A stretch of DNA of 64,000 nt from positions 620,001-684,000 of the forward strand of contig JAHLKF010000005.1 of the NCBI GenBank assembly GCA_025558075.1. Reading direction: 5' to 3'. The notes below the pieces were generated by a model, which did no database searches, was not told where the DNA came from, and worked only from the letters and a program-made list of their open reading frames with translations. The position numbers and the translations under genes were made by a program. The stretch comes from Gaertneriomyces semiglobifer (Eukaryota > Chytridiomycota > Chytridiomycetes > Spizellomycetales > Spizellomycetaceae). Shown here in pieces: positions 1 through 9,118 of this stretch (positions are counted from its first letter, which is position 1; every line of letters begins with the position of its first letter).

Positions 1-1
1 T

Positions 2-1501
2 CCGGCGACTATTCCTGACTCTTGGGCGTGCATTACACCATCAAAGGATCTGCCAACCAAAACTAATGCAGGCCGAGCACTAAAAAGGCGAATTGGCCGA
101 GGCGTTCCTGTTCGCGCTCCAAAGTCGAGGTTTCCCTGGATGATTGCTTTTGCAGTTTTCTTGGTAGTTGCGGTGCTTGGACAGTGGTATTGGGAGTTCC
201 GCGATGTGCTGGGCTATTGTGATGCCAATGACTCATCCACAAAGAATACTTTCAAGTACTCAGGCTACAACCCACTTGGGTATGTGATGCCGGTTTGCCG
301 ACCCTGCCCCGAGAATGCCCTTTGCGTAGATAAAACTGTGCTATCGTGCGACCGTGAGAACGCTGATTACGTTCTGAAACCAAGTCTGTTAGCCACGTTC
401 CTTCCCCACAAGTTGATTCCTTTCCCTCTGGATGAACCGTCGTGTGTCAAGGACACGAGGAAAGAACAGGAGGAATTGAAGCGCCAACAACATGTAGACA
501 CCTTATTGGAAATTCTTAGTCAGGTTGTGCGCTACTGGGTTGGTGCTGCCGAGTGTGGAAGTCAACCTCGTGAAGTTACAGCGCCATTACGCTCGCGTGA
601 GACGGGTAACATTTTGGGCATGCCCCAAACCCTCGCCAAGCAGGAACTACGTAGGAAAATCGGCCGCAGATGGTCGGATACTACGTTTGATACTTACTGG
701 GATTTGGCGATGAGGCGCGTGTATAGCTCAGACGTAGGTGGTGAGACGCAAGACGTCGGCTCCACGTTGGATCAGGGTACCCGCCAGACGCGCTTGCTTT
801 ACTCTCGCCAGCCGCCAATAATGACGTTCACTTGCCGGCTGCGCCGCTCACTGTGGGAAACATCGAGAGCGTACTGGTTGGAATTGTCCATTTTTGGAGG
901 TATGGTTATGGGTGGTGCATTCATATGGTACAAAATCCAAGCGAAGGGACGAGAGGACCATATTGTTGGCAAGCTGGTGGATGATGTGGTCGATGCAGTG
1001 TGCGAGGAGGCAGAGAATAATCGAGCTGATCCTGTAAGACATCCAATTCCCGGATTAGCGGTGGTACAGCTTAAAGATTATCTGTTGCCCATCTCGGTTG
1101 GGTCGGTGAAAAGACGCGAGCATGAAAACTCGTATGATGAGAACACTGGATACACCAAGTGGCATCTCCGTGAATCTGAACGAGACAAAATTTGGGAAAA
1201 GGTTCACCAGATGGTTTTGAGAAACAGTAATATTCGGGAGACACTGATGGATCTCAACGGAGAAGGACACTTGATATGGCAATGGATTGGCAGCCATGCG
1301 CTGAGTCCCAAAAAGAAAGGTGCGGGTGTTGCCGCGGCTAGACTAGCGAGTGGATCCGAGTTTCCCGGAAGTACAAAAACGGCATCTGCCATTGATGCCG
1401 ATTCACCACCATCAACGCCAGTGAGGACCCCATTGGCGACATTGACTGGAGCCGATTCGCCTGCAGAAAGCGAGAATGTGGTAGAAGGAAAAGCGACGTA
1501 A
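2..1501 (+). CDS. MAN1/Src1/Heh-type inner nuclear membrane protein, C-terminal part (5' partial)
   Basis: The reading frame is open back to the left edge, so the start lies outside the window. The first in-window ATG (140) is inside the protein, after a basic Arg/Lys-rich stretch of the kind that precedes the first membrane segment. Visible in order are a hydrophobic segment (FAVFLVVAVLG, about 140-190), a Cys-rich lumenal domain with the MSC signature (GYNPLGY, then CRPCPENALC and further Cys), a second membrane segment (FGGMVMGGAFIWYK, about 885-935) and a C-terminal nucleoplasmic domain with SNIRETLMDLNGEGHLIWQWIG, matching the winged-helix tail of MAN1/Heh1/Src1. The tail is Ser/Thr/Pro-rich. 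The family tethers chromatin and helps quality control of nuclear pores at the inner nuclear membrane. A LEM/HeH domain, if present, would be upstream and is not visible. Confidence 0.85.
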   Translation, partial: PATIPDSWACITPSKDLPTKTNAGRALKRRIGRGVPVRAPKSRFPWMIAFAVFLVVAVLGQWYWEFRDVLGYCDANDSSTKNTFKYSGYNPLGYVMPVCRPCPENALCVDKTVLSCDRENADYVLKPSLLATFLPHKLIPFPLDEPSCVKDTRKEQEELKRQQHVDTLLEILSQVVRYWVGAAECGSQPREVTAPLRSRETGNILGMPQTLAKQELRRKIGRRWSDTTFDTYWDLAMRRVYSSDVGGETQDVGSTLDQGTRQTRLLYSRQPPIMTFTCRLRRSLWETSRAYWLELSIFGGMVMGGAFIWYKIQAKGREDHIVGKLVDDVVDAVCEEAENNRADPVRHPIPGLAVVQLKDYLLPISVGSVKRREHENSYDENTGYTKWHLRESERDKIWEKVHQMVLRNSNIRETLMDLNGEGHLIWQWIGSHALSPKKKGAGVAAARLASGSEFPGSTKTASAIDADSPPSTPVRTPLATLTGADSPAESENVVEGKAT

Positions 1502-1570
1502 TGTTCGTAAAGTTATCACAGTTTGTACACGTTGGTTTGCACATGTGAACAGTTTATCATTGTACTACGT

Positions 1571-2542
1571 TTATATATATACTCCGTGTTCGTCCTCAAC
1601 TGGGTCACACATTGCCAGAATCTCGTCAACATCATCTAGCGTATAGCCGCCGTGCTTCTCCAGCTCTGCCAATGCTTTCCACCACTCATTCTTGGCAGCT
1701 TTTAGAGCTGCCAAGTGGGACGCCCGAATAGCGCCTTTGCGGTCGTCAGGTATGCAAATGGACTCGCTTAATTCCCGATATTCATCAGTGTTCATACTCG
1801 CTAAAGTGTCACCGGCGCTCAAAAATTCCACGTATTTGTCTGTCTCTGCTATCATTTCCTCGAGATCTTCCACAGGAATAAAGTGTTTCGAGTCGGCGTT
1901 GAACTCGTCGATTGCTCTACGGAGCTCAGACAGCGTGTGAGATATAGATGCCTCGACTTCTTTTTCAGGTAGAGGTTCTGGTTGCTCCAGTAACCTTCGC
2001 CTTTGATCTTGATGTAACCGATTGATAATAATTTGGTGGATCTCAGCGACTTCTTCAGGTGTGGGATGGACGGTTTCCGTTCTAATCGGCTTGTTGACTG
2101 GGGGTTGGCGTTGCTGGCTGTTCTCTAATTGCTGCCGTCGCAAGACTTCAACCTGTTTCCGCGCCAACTTGCCTCTCCATAGCTTCTGCACTACCTTGGC
2201 CGCCTGATGTCGCTTCTGCTCTTCCCAGCGCCCTTCTATGAGTCGACTCGCGTGAACATTCGCAAGCTCCCTTAGTTGCTTTTCTTTCCAAACAATGTTA
2301 TTACGAGTTCGGCACAGGTCCTTATCTATAGCGCGAGATTGGGCGTGAAGCGACAGTAGCCGTTTGTATCGACGACGGACGAGGAAGCCGCGGATGTGTT
2401 TTTGAAGAAGAATTGCAGCGTTGGTTCGCGTTCTCAGGTGTAGACGGGTGAGAAACCTACGCACATGGTGTTGGATCGTTATGACGGCCCGTGTGCGGGT
2501 GGCTGTTCTCGTTGGTGCTGGTGATGGCGATGTGCTTGACAT
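1571..2542 (-). CDS. IQ-motif (calmodulin-binding) coiled-coil protein, probably ciliary
   Basis: The start is taken at the first in-frame ATG (2542), giving 323 residues. The frame stays open to 2611 without an ATG, so an upstream exon is possible. Three IQ motifs of the form IQxxxRxxxxR are visible: ITIQHHVRRFLTR and LLQKHIRGFLVRR near the N-terminus, and VVQKLWRGKLARK around residue 120. The remainder is Glu/Arg-rich helix. IQ motifs bind calmodulin or EF-hand light chains. In a zoosporic fungus such small IQ proteins are usually axonemal, but I do not recognise the exact orthologue, so the ciliary role is inference. It lies 68 bases tail-to-tail from the MAN1-like gene and has only a short gap to the PSMB1 3' end. 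Confidence 0.7.
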   Translation of the reverse strand: MSSTSPSPAPTRTATRTRAVITIQHHVRRFLTRLHLRTRTNAAILLQKHIRGFLVRRRYKRLLSLHAQSRAIDKDLCRTRNNIVWKEKQLRELANVHASRLIEGRWEEQKRHQAAKVVQKLWRGKLARKQVEVLRRQQLENSQQRQPPVNKPIRTETVHPTPEEVAEIHQIIINRLHQDQRRRLLEQPEPLPEKEVEASISHTLSELRRAIDEFNADSKHFIPVEDLEEMIAETDKYVEFLSAGDTLASMNTDEYRELSESICIPDDRKGAIRASHLAALKAAKNEWWKALAELEKHGGYTLDDVDEILAMCDPVEDEHGVYI

Positions 2543-2685
2543 CTTGAACAGCAACAGGAGAGGGTTCGAACGCGTCTTGGTTGACACATTCCCACTAAGG
2601 CCACTATTCAAGTAGTAACAGGTTTATACAGTGTAAAAAGTAACTAAGGACAAGAATGACCTCCAATTATCATACATGTCGTTGT

Positions 2686-3666
2686 TTAATCCCGTTTCAA
2701 GGGGTATAACTCCTTGCGAACCCCGTCCTTCCTCACAACAAAGATTTCTAAATTATCACCAGTGTGTATATCTCGCTCGGTCGCAGAGGTAAAAGCATCT
2801 TTTGTAACCTTCAGCACCTCCTCTTCTGTAAGGTTTCTCCGGTCCTGCTCGTGATGGAAGAACCCAACTTGGTTATCCAAAACCGGTTGTATCAAGTGTC
2901 CCGCAGACCCCGAACAGTTCCATTTTTGCTTCTGGTAGTTGCCAACAGGATCATAGCTGTACACGGCACCTTCACCTACGGATCACTTGGTTACGAACAA
3001 CATACCAAAAGCATCACAGCAATCAATGGGTACGAACCTTCTTCATCTAGCCCACCAAGCGTGTTCCATACATAGTAAGGGAAGAACCTCTTGTGATATA
3101 AGATCGTGGACAACATCTGGGCTAGAGCACCAGAGCTCATTTCCTTTTCATGGTGATGCCTATACCACTATGAAGAAAATCCCTGTTAGTTATACGCCAG
3201 CATCGCGGCAAGTAATGAGATGAGCGGAAACCTACCTCCAACCGCTGCTCCAGACGCTTCACCAACATCACTCCGTCGGCATGCATACCGCCTGTTGCAA
3301 GGACACAGCCGTTCGACCTAATCCAGCAAGAAACAGGTGTGAGTCAGGAGATATCGAAAGGCCGACTCCGAGAGCGCAACTTCGGAAAGGTCAACTCACA
3401 GCTGAAAGACTTTTGGGGCATATCTCGTGTTGATGCTGTATCCCTCACTTTGGCGAGTGTCTCCGGCAATTACACAAAAGTCTTCACCCGCAATAGCGAG
3501 GGTCGTGCTGTAAACAGTCACTGGTCAGTATCTGCGGTGTTAAATTCGGCGGCGACAACCGACAAGAGAGGGTGGTAACATACCCGCCGTTATCTGTGTA
3601 TGGTGAAAAAGCGTGATCTATCGGTACCTTAACTGGCGCTGCTGTTTGATGTTGGTGGAGCATCAT
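2686..3666 (-). CDS. PRE7: 20S proteasome subunit beta-6 (PSMB1/Pre7)
   Basis: Five exons: 3666-3584, 3507-3400, 3317-3236, 3167-3038 and 2975-2686. All junctions close in frame and give 230 residues (human PSMB1 has 241). Diagnostic segments read across exons: [18 protein letters not shown], then [50 protein letters not shown], and near the C-terminus [14 protein letters not shown]. This is the beta-type Ntn-hydrolase fold of subunit beta-6, which is structural and not proteolytically active in the core particle. The donor of the last intron is GTTCGT, weaker than its neighbours. The window also encodes the 19S deubiquitinase RPN11 (42.5 kb). Confidence 0.93.
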
Positions 3667-4351
3667 CTTGAAAAGATTCGTTTGATATGCCTGCGTTTTG
3701 GAGTCGATGTCTGGCCACCAAAAGCGTTTGCGGGGTCAAGAATTTCAACAGATCCTCTCGACGCGTCACGTACAAAAAGACTTCACGGCGTTCTTGCAGC
3801 CTAAGAATCTTAGAATCTTTCGCATTTGTGGAGATATATGATAGTCGGTCATGGACAAGCACTGCGATGTTGGACAACGTTCATTGCACGGGTTTAAGGA
3901 GCACACACCGGCGAACACGCAGCGCAAATGGCGGCGCACTCGCAGCGACAGAAACACAAAGCGTTCATCACACCATCACGGCAACACAGTGCGCAAAATT
4001 CATCAAGGATGAATTGTTCTTTCATGACTATGAGGTCCTCTGCATTGAGTAACTTACGATGTTCACCATGTTTCCAAACCCCGAGACTTTCACCGGAGAT
4101 CGCTTCCATCTCGAAGGTTCAGCAAACATCTTCTTCCGACATAACCGCAAACTGTACATGAGCTTTGTTTTGTTAAGAGCGAAAAAAACGCAAAAAGGAT
4201 ACACCAAAACGGCAAGCGCGAATAACCGGTCTAGAAATGCTATGGCAAAGTCAGGTATAACCTTTCGGTAAGAAACTTTCTCCCAAGATCTCTTTGTGAA
4301 ACACACTCCTTCCTGCAACCAACAGACTTCCAACCTCCCTCCAAAAAGTCC
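3667..4351. other. Intergenic, PSMB1 promoter side
   Basis: This is the upstream region of PSMB1 (minus) and the 3' flank of the Gln-rich gene (minus). Short ORFs occur on both strands, including a minus-strand hydrophobic stretch near 4190-4260, but none joins convincingly to a neighbour by splice signals. I see no recognisable gene. Confidence 0.5.
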
Positions 4352-5057
4352 TCATGTCGGCAGAATCCCTTGTCCTTGCTTCTTCCTCTGTTGAGGAACC
4401 ACAACCTGCTGTTCCGATGGGCCTCCCGGCATCCCATTGTTCGGATTGAAGTATCCATAGAGTCCATTGTCCTGCGTCTCATGCTCCTTGTAAGCCATGT
4501 TTTGGCTACTGTTGCTGTTGTGTGTGGGAAGAATGTTGTCTCCATGGCTGGAAGTACGTGTAAGAGGGTTTGAGTTCATGACGGCATGTGCGGCTTGCAT
4601 CTACAGGTTTGACGAAAGTAAATAAACCTTACGATCATCACGGTGAAAAGTCACCGTCATGATGGCAACTTACTGTAATGTTTCCTAGACTTGTCCAGCT
4701 CTTCTTCAGTTCACTTCCAAACACTTGGAGAACCGATCCACGTCTCTTATCAGTATAGTGTTGCTGTTGTTGCTCCACATCGTGGTCTAGCCCTGCCTCT
4801 GGGTCGTGCAGGTTTGGTGCGCTGCCATAGGACGAACCACGGCGTTGTTGCTGTTGTTGTTGAAAGTAATCCTGCGATAGTCGTTGACGGGCCTCAAAAA
4901 GGTGTGAGGCAGAGGGCTGGCTGTGAAGCGAGTTGCTAGACCGAAAGAGGTTGTGTTGCGATGTTGGCGGAGTCGGAAGAGCAGGTGACTGGGTGTCTTG
5001 TTTGGGTCCTTGTTGATGCTGATGTTGATGCTGCTGTTGCGGGTACGGATACCTCAT
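4352..5057 (-). CDS. Gln-rich low-complexity protein, unknown function
   Basis: Two exons: 5057-4674 and 4600-4352, with donor ATTACA|GTAAGT and acceptor CTGTAG, in phase 0. The first in-frame ATG is 5057, giving 210 residues. The frame is open upstream to 5102 next to a possible acceptor (TGATAG), so a further 5' exon is likely. The protein is dominated by Gln/His tracts (QHQHQHQQG, FQQQQQQRRG, VEQQQQ) with Ser/Pro-rich linkers. The segment ELKKSWTSLGNIT is the most ordered part. I recognise no domain. Gln-rich proteins of this sort in fungi are often regulatory or RNA-binding cofactors, but nothing here proves it. It is divergent from the membrane protein starting at 5258. Confidence 0.55.
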
Positions 5058-5257
5058 GTTGTCACCTAATACTGGTACTCTTGGTTGCTCGTGAGTTGAC
5101 ACTATCAGTATGAAAGCTTTTCAAACGCTTGTTGGTGGTCGACAAAGCACTTCCAAGAGCCTGGATATTATCTCATATTGGAAGGTACGCTCCGTGAATC
5201 GGAGTTTGGTAAGCCGCTTACGCAAGCAAACTCAATGCAAGGCGCGCTGCCATTCGC

Positions 5258-6085
5258 ATGACTCTTGCAGACCACCAATCACCCATACAGGGCAGCACTG
5301 GAGAGCAAGGCACTTTGACACTAACAATGTTAGGATATCTACTGTCACCGAACGCATACATTGCAGCGGCCAAGGAGCACCATGAGAGGGCCTTTGCTGG
5401 GCTAGTTGTGTCATGGGCGTTGGCGTTCTTAATCTTGCTGAGGCTGGCGACGAAAGCGCGGGCAGATGGCGGACGATTAGTAGCGAAGGCGCAGATGGGA
5501 ATGTCATGTTACGGGATCTTTGAATGGTATATGGCGGACGAGCCAGTGAAGAGTGTCTTGCTGGAATTCTACGTTGGCGTCCGGATGGCATACATGATGG
5601 TATCTCTAGCGTGGTTCTACTGGAAGATGGTTCGTGGTGAAGCGACGACATGGGCAGAGGGTTACAGAGCTCTGGATGCGCGCGTGAATCTAGTTGGAAC
5701 GTACTTTGCAAGAAACTTGAGATACAGCTACAGGATGTTGTACTACGTAGCGGCGGCGCTGTGGATGTGCCACGCCTTGGGACTGCTGTTCTTTTGGTTG
5801 TGGGAAGGGGCACAAGAACAGCAAGACGCACAGAAACAACATGGGATCGAAGGGCCAGCAATCGCTCCAAACGAAAAGGCCACGCGAATGTTAGGACTGC
5901 CACCGAAGGGCATTACCGGGAAAGTTATGAGGAAACTGGGACTCGCGCCTGTCACGAATGAAAAAGCAGCCGAAGTTTTGGGAATGCGCACGCCGCCGAT
6001 GCCGAGACGACGACGACGACCATCCGCCCGGACTGATCACAATGAAGAAGAGGAAAGTACGTATGACGATGAGAGTAGCCACTAG
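5258..6085 (+). CDS. Multipass membrane protein of unknown family
   Basis: Single-exon ORF of 275 residues. The ATG at 5258 is used; an internal ATG at residue 24 (MLGYLLSPN) is an alternative start. Hydrophobic helices are visible at about residues 47-65 (LVVSWALAFLILL), 105-125 (VGVRMAYMMVSLAWFYW) and 160-185 (MLYYVAAALWMCHALGLLFFWLW). The cytosolic tail carries a repeated motif, NEKATRMLGLPP and later NEKAAEVLGMRTPP, with a related MRKLGLAP between them, then an Arg cluster (PRRRRRPS) and an acidic end. I do not recognise the family. The repeated NEKAxxxLG motif could be a short docking peptide (inference). Confidence 0.7.
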   Translation: MTLADHQSPIQGSTGEQGTLTLTMLGYLLSPNAYIAAAKEHHERAFAGLVVSWALAFLILLRLATKARADGGRLVAKAQMGMSCYGIFEWYMADEPVKSVLLEFYVGVRMAYMMVSLAWFYWKMVRGEATTWAEGYRALDARVNLVGTYFARNLRYSYRMLYYVAAALWMCHALGLLFFWLWEGAQEQQDAQKQHGIEGPAIAPNEKATRMLGLPPKGITGKVMRKLGLAPVTNEKAAEVLGMRTPPMPRRRRRPSARTDHNEEEESTYDDESSH

Positions 6086-7015
6086 GCATCCCTATGGGAG
6101 CTGTTGATTGTAGTCGTTGGACATTAAATTTGGAATGTAATTTTCTATTAGCTTTGTAATAACAGGAGACTGCGTTTCCCTTAACACATCGCGGCTGCAG
6201 TTCCTGCTTCGCCCTTCGCGTCCGTCCACGTGACTCGTGTGATCGATAAAAATGGTTAACCCCACAGTGGGGAAAACAGTGTGTGACATTGCGAAAGTTC
6301 CCAATTGATGATGAGGCAGCGGGTGACTGTGGCATTAGAAGATATCAAGGTCGGGTCTAGAATCAGCCGAGGGACGCCAATTGCCATTTATGGACAAAGC
6401 CGCCAGGCACAGTCACACACAAATTAAGCTCATCCGCCGCCCTCCGCGTTTGCCCCACCCACGTCTATTTTTGATATTGGTTATCACAATTCTATATTGA
6501 TATTATCAATAGACTGTTGCTCGTTCTCAATGGAAACGATAATGACCCCATCACATGGTTACTAAGGTGTCACTTACTAGCGCACGGGGTGTTTGTCTTT
6601 CCATTATGCTCGTTTTGCTATCAAAAGGCTATTAGTGAACTGTGATTACATCATTCAGTGTTAGGGTAGTGTACCTATTATTATCGCCATTAATTAATCA
6701 TAATTATGGCACGCAAAGCGAAAACCGCGACGTGGATCGAGTCCAGCCAGGAAAAGCGACAAAGGAAAGCCTTTTTTTTATCTTTTTTTTTTATGAGACA
6801 GCAAGAAGTTCCAAGAACCACCACCACCCCCGAATTAACCATTCAGCAAGCGGCTGGTCACCCTCGTTTTGGGAATATAAATAGGAGCCTGCAGCAAAAG
6901 AAGCCCGCCTCCCGTCGTCATTTGTGAAAACCTATTTGTACCAAGCCGCGGTTTGATCAATTTATTCTCACTCTCCCTCATCATTGTGCATTGGGTTGCG
7001 TGCGTGTAAAAAAAG
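6086..7015. other. Intergenic region upstream of ornithine aminotransferase
   Basis: About 930 bases without a supported gene. It holds AT-rich stretches (a near-palindromic ATTGATATTATCAAT around 6495), pyrimidine and T runs around 6770-6792, and the TATA box listed separately. The short ORFs here look like chance. Confidence 0.6.
6876..6884 (+). promoter_or_regulatory. TATA box of ornithine aminotransferase
   Basis: TATAAATAG lies 140 bases before the OAT start codon, in an otherwise untranslated leader. It is a strong match to the eukaryotic TATA consensus, which suggests a regulated, TATA-dependent promoter. Confidence 0.6.
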
Positions 7016-8607
7016 ATGTTGACTACCGAACCCGCCGTCGTCGACCAGCAACAACAGGCACTAAGGCCGCAGAAAATGAACGGTGCTAGCACTCACCACC
7101 ACTCGTCAGAGGAAATTATTTCTCTCGAGAACACGTATGGCGCTCACAACTATCATCCTCTGCCCGTCGTTTTCTCTCGTGGTCAGGGTGCTCATGTCTG
7201 GGATCCTGAGGGCCGTCAGTACCTCGACTTTCTCTCTGCCTACTCTGCAGTCAACCAGGGCCACTGTCATCCTAAAATCATTAAAGCGCTTTGTGATCAG
7301 GCGCAAAAGCTCACTCTTAGTTCCCGTGCCTTTTACAACGATGTTTTTGGCAAGTTTGCAAAGTACATCACCGAGTACTTTGGATATGACATGGTCCTGC
7401 CAATGAACACGGGCGCCGAAGGAGTCGAAACCGCCTTGAAGCTGGCGAGAAAGTGGGGTTACACCAAGGTGAGTACTGAATGGCGCGTATGGAATGTGTG
7501 TGAGTAGAGTGTGCAATGTGCGTCTGCTACGCGGTATTATGCAAGAAGGACGAGTCCATGCAGGTATTCATTGAATGGGAAAATTGGAAAATCAGATTTA
7601 TCATGAGGATGAGGAGGAACTTGTTTTGAATGCCAATGAGGCGTAAATGCACTGTAAATGGTTTCCAGATTCTAATCGTACCTTGTCATTTGTAGAAACA
7701 CATCCCGGAGGGCAAAGCGTTGATCTTCTCTGTTGGTGGCAACTTCCATGGCCGCACTCTGGGAGTCATTTCCATGTCGACTGACCCGGACAGCACTGAT
7801 GGCTTTGGTCCATTTGTACCCAACATTGGCTGCCACTGTCCTACCACTGGTCGTCTCATTCGCTACAACCACATTGAAGACCTTGAAGCCGTCTTGGAAC
7901 TGCACGGCAAGGAGACCGCCGCGTTCTTGGTCGAGCCTATTCAAGGTGAAGCCGGTATTTTTGTTCCGGATGAAGGTTACCTCAGCAAGGCATTCGAGCT
8001 CTGCAAGAAGCACAATGTTCTCTTCATCTGCGATGAAATTCAGACAGGTCTTGCCCGGACCGGAAAGCTTCTCGCCATCGATTACGAAGGTGTGAAGCCT
8101 GACATTGTCATTCTTGGCAAAGCGCTTTCCGGCGGTGTGTACCCAGTGAGCGCTGTCCTCGCCAACAAGGACATTATGCTCTGCATCCACCCTGGTGAAC
8201 ACGGTAGTACGTACGGTGGTAACCCGCTCGGAGCCGCCGTCGCGATGGCCGCTTTGGAGGTTATCAAGGAAGAGGGTCTTGTTGAGCGCGCCTACGACCT
8301 GGGTGTGAAATTCCGCAAAGCCTTGGAAGACATCAAAAGCCCGTTGATTTCCCTTGTGCGCGGTAGAGGTCTTTTGAACGCCATTGTTATTGACGAGTCC
8401 AAGTTCGACAAGACGGCGTGGCACGTGTGCTTGATGCTCAAGCACTACGGTCTCTTGGCTAAGCCTACCCACCAAAACATCATTCGTCTTGCCCCTCCAC
8501 TCTGCATTACCGAAGAGGAGCTGATGCAAGGTGTTGCCATTATCAAGCGCGTATTGGAAGAGATTCCTTCCATGAACATTGCGGACATCCCCGGTACCGA
8601 CCTATAA
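7016..8607 (+). CDS. CAR2: Ornithine aminotransferase
   Basis: Two exons: 7016-7468 and 7696-8607, giving 454 residues. The 227-base intron begins AAG|GTGAGT and ends TTGTAG, in phase 0, and is long for this window. The enzyme is a class-III PLP-dependent aminotransferase that converts L-ornithine plus a 2-oxo acid to glutamate semialdehyde, in arginine catabolism and proline synthesis. Family segments visible: [13 protein letters not shown] near the N-terminus, [31 protein letters not shown], the Asp of [14 protein letters not shown] that contacts the PLP ring nitrogen, and the PLP lysine in [26 protein letters not shown] and RGLLNAI follow. There is no obvious mitochondrial presequence, so a cytosolic enzyme as in yeast Car2 is likely. 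Confidence 0.95.
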
Positions 8608-9118
8608 TCGGTATCCGTTCTGCTTTTCGTTTTTAGTTGTGATTCCCAGAGAGGATGGGAGCCTGGCGTTTGGGTTCTCCTCTCAGCCCCTGATCCGTTT
8701 CTACTCATGTTACATGTGAGTAGATACGGTCGGTGGTAGTGCATGAGCCATGCAGTGGGAAAGTGTTATGATGGTCTTTATAGTTAGACGTTTGGATTCT
8801 CTGAGAGCGTACTGTTGGGATTGAAGTGGGGATGGGAGCTGGCGATAGTTCTCCTTGCTTTGGTTCTGGTGCTTCGGTGCCTACCTGTCAGGAATTGAAA
8901 CCAAAAATATATATCGATCTTTTCTCCAATCTCTGTATTCCTTGCATCCGACATTGGCCAACGTTCGTGAAATTCGAGTCTTCAGACTTCAGCTTCAACT
9001 CCCGGATAACATCACGTGACCTAGTTATCAATTACATGCAGGGAAGTCCTGTTCGCACACGACAGGACAATTATCTTTCGCAGCTCACAATCCAATCCAA
9101 GCAATATGAGGTGATGCC
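8608..9118. other. Intergenic between OAT and ORC2
   Basis: The OAT 3' region and ORC2 promoter. I see no gene or strong repeat. The ORFs here are short and lack family similarity. Confidence 0.5.

Noticed and set aside
2558..2575. GGGTTCGAAC-like sequence suggesting a tRNA T-arm
   Set aside because: No matching acceptor, D-arm or anticodon arm around it. No tRNA gene was found anywhere in the window.
4028..4333. Minus-strand ORF with a hydrophobic stretch (FALAVLVYPFCVFFAL)
   Set aside because: I tried to join it to the Gln-rich gene, but the best donor/acceptor pair was weak and left the ordered exon 2 ending unused. T-rich DNA explains the hydrophobicity.
7469..7695. Long OAT intron tested for a snoRNA
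   Set aside because: A CTGA occurs before any C-box-like TGATGA, so the order is wrong, and no stem was found.
7672..8529. Long minus-strand ORF of 285 codons
   Set aside because: It is the antisense shadow of the second exon of ornithine aminotransferase.
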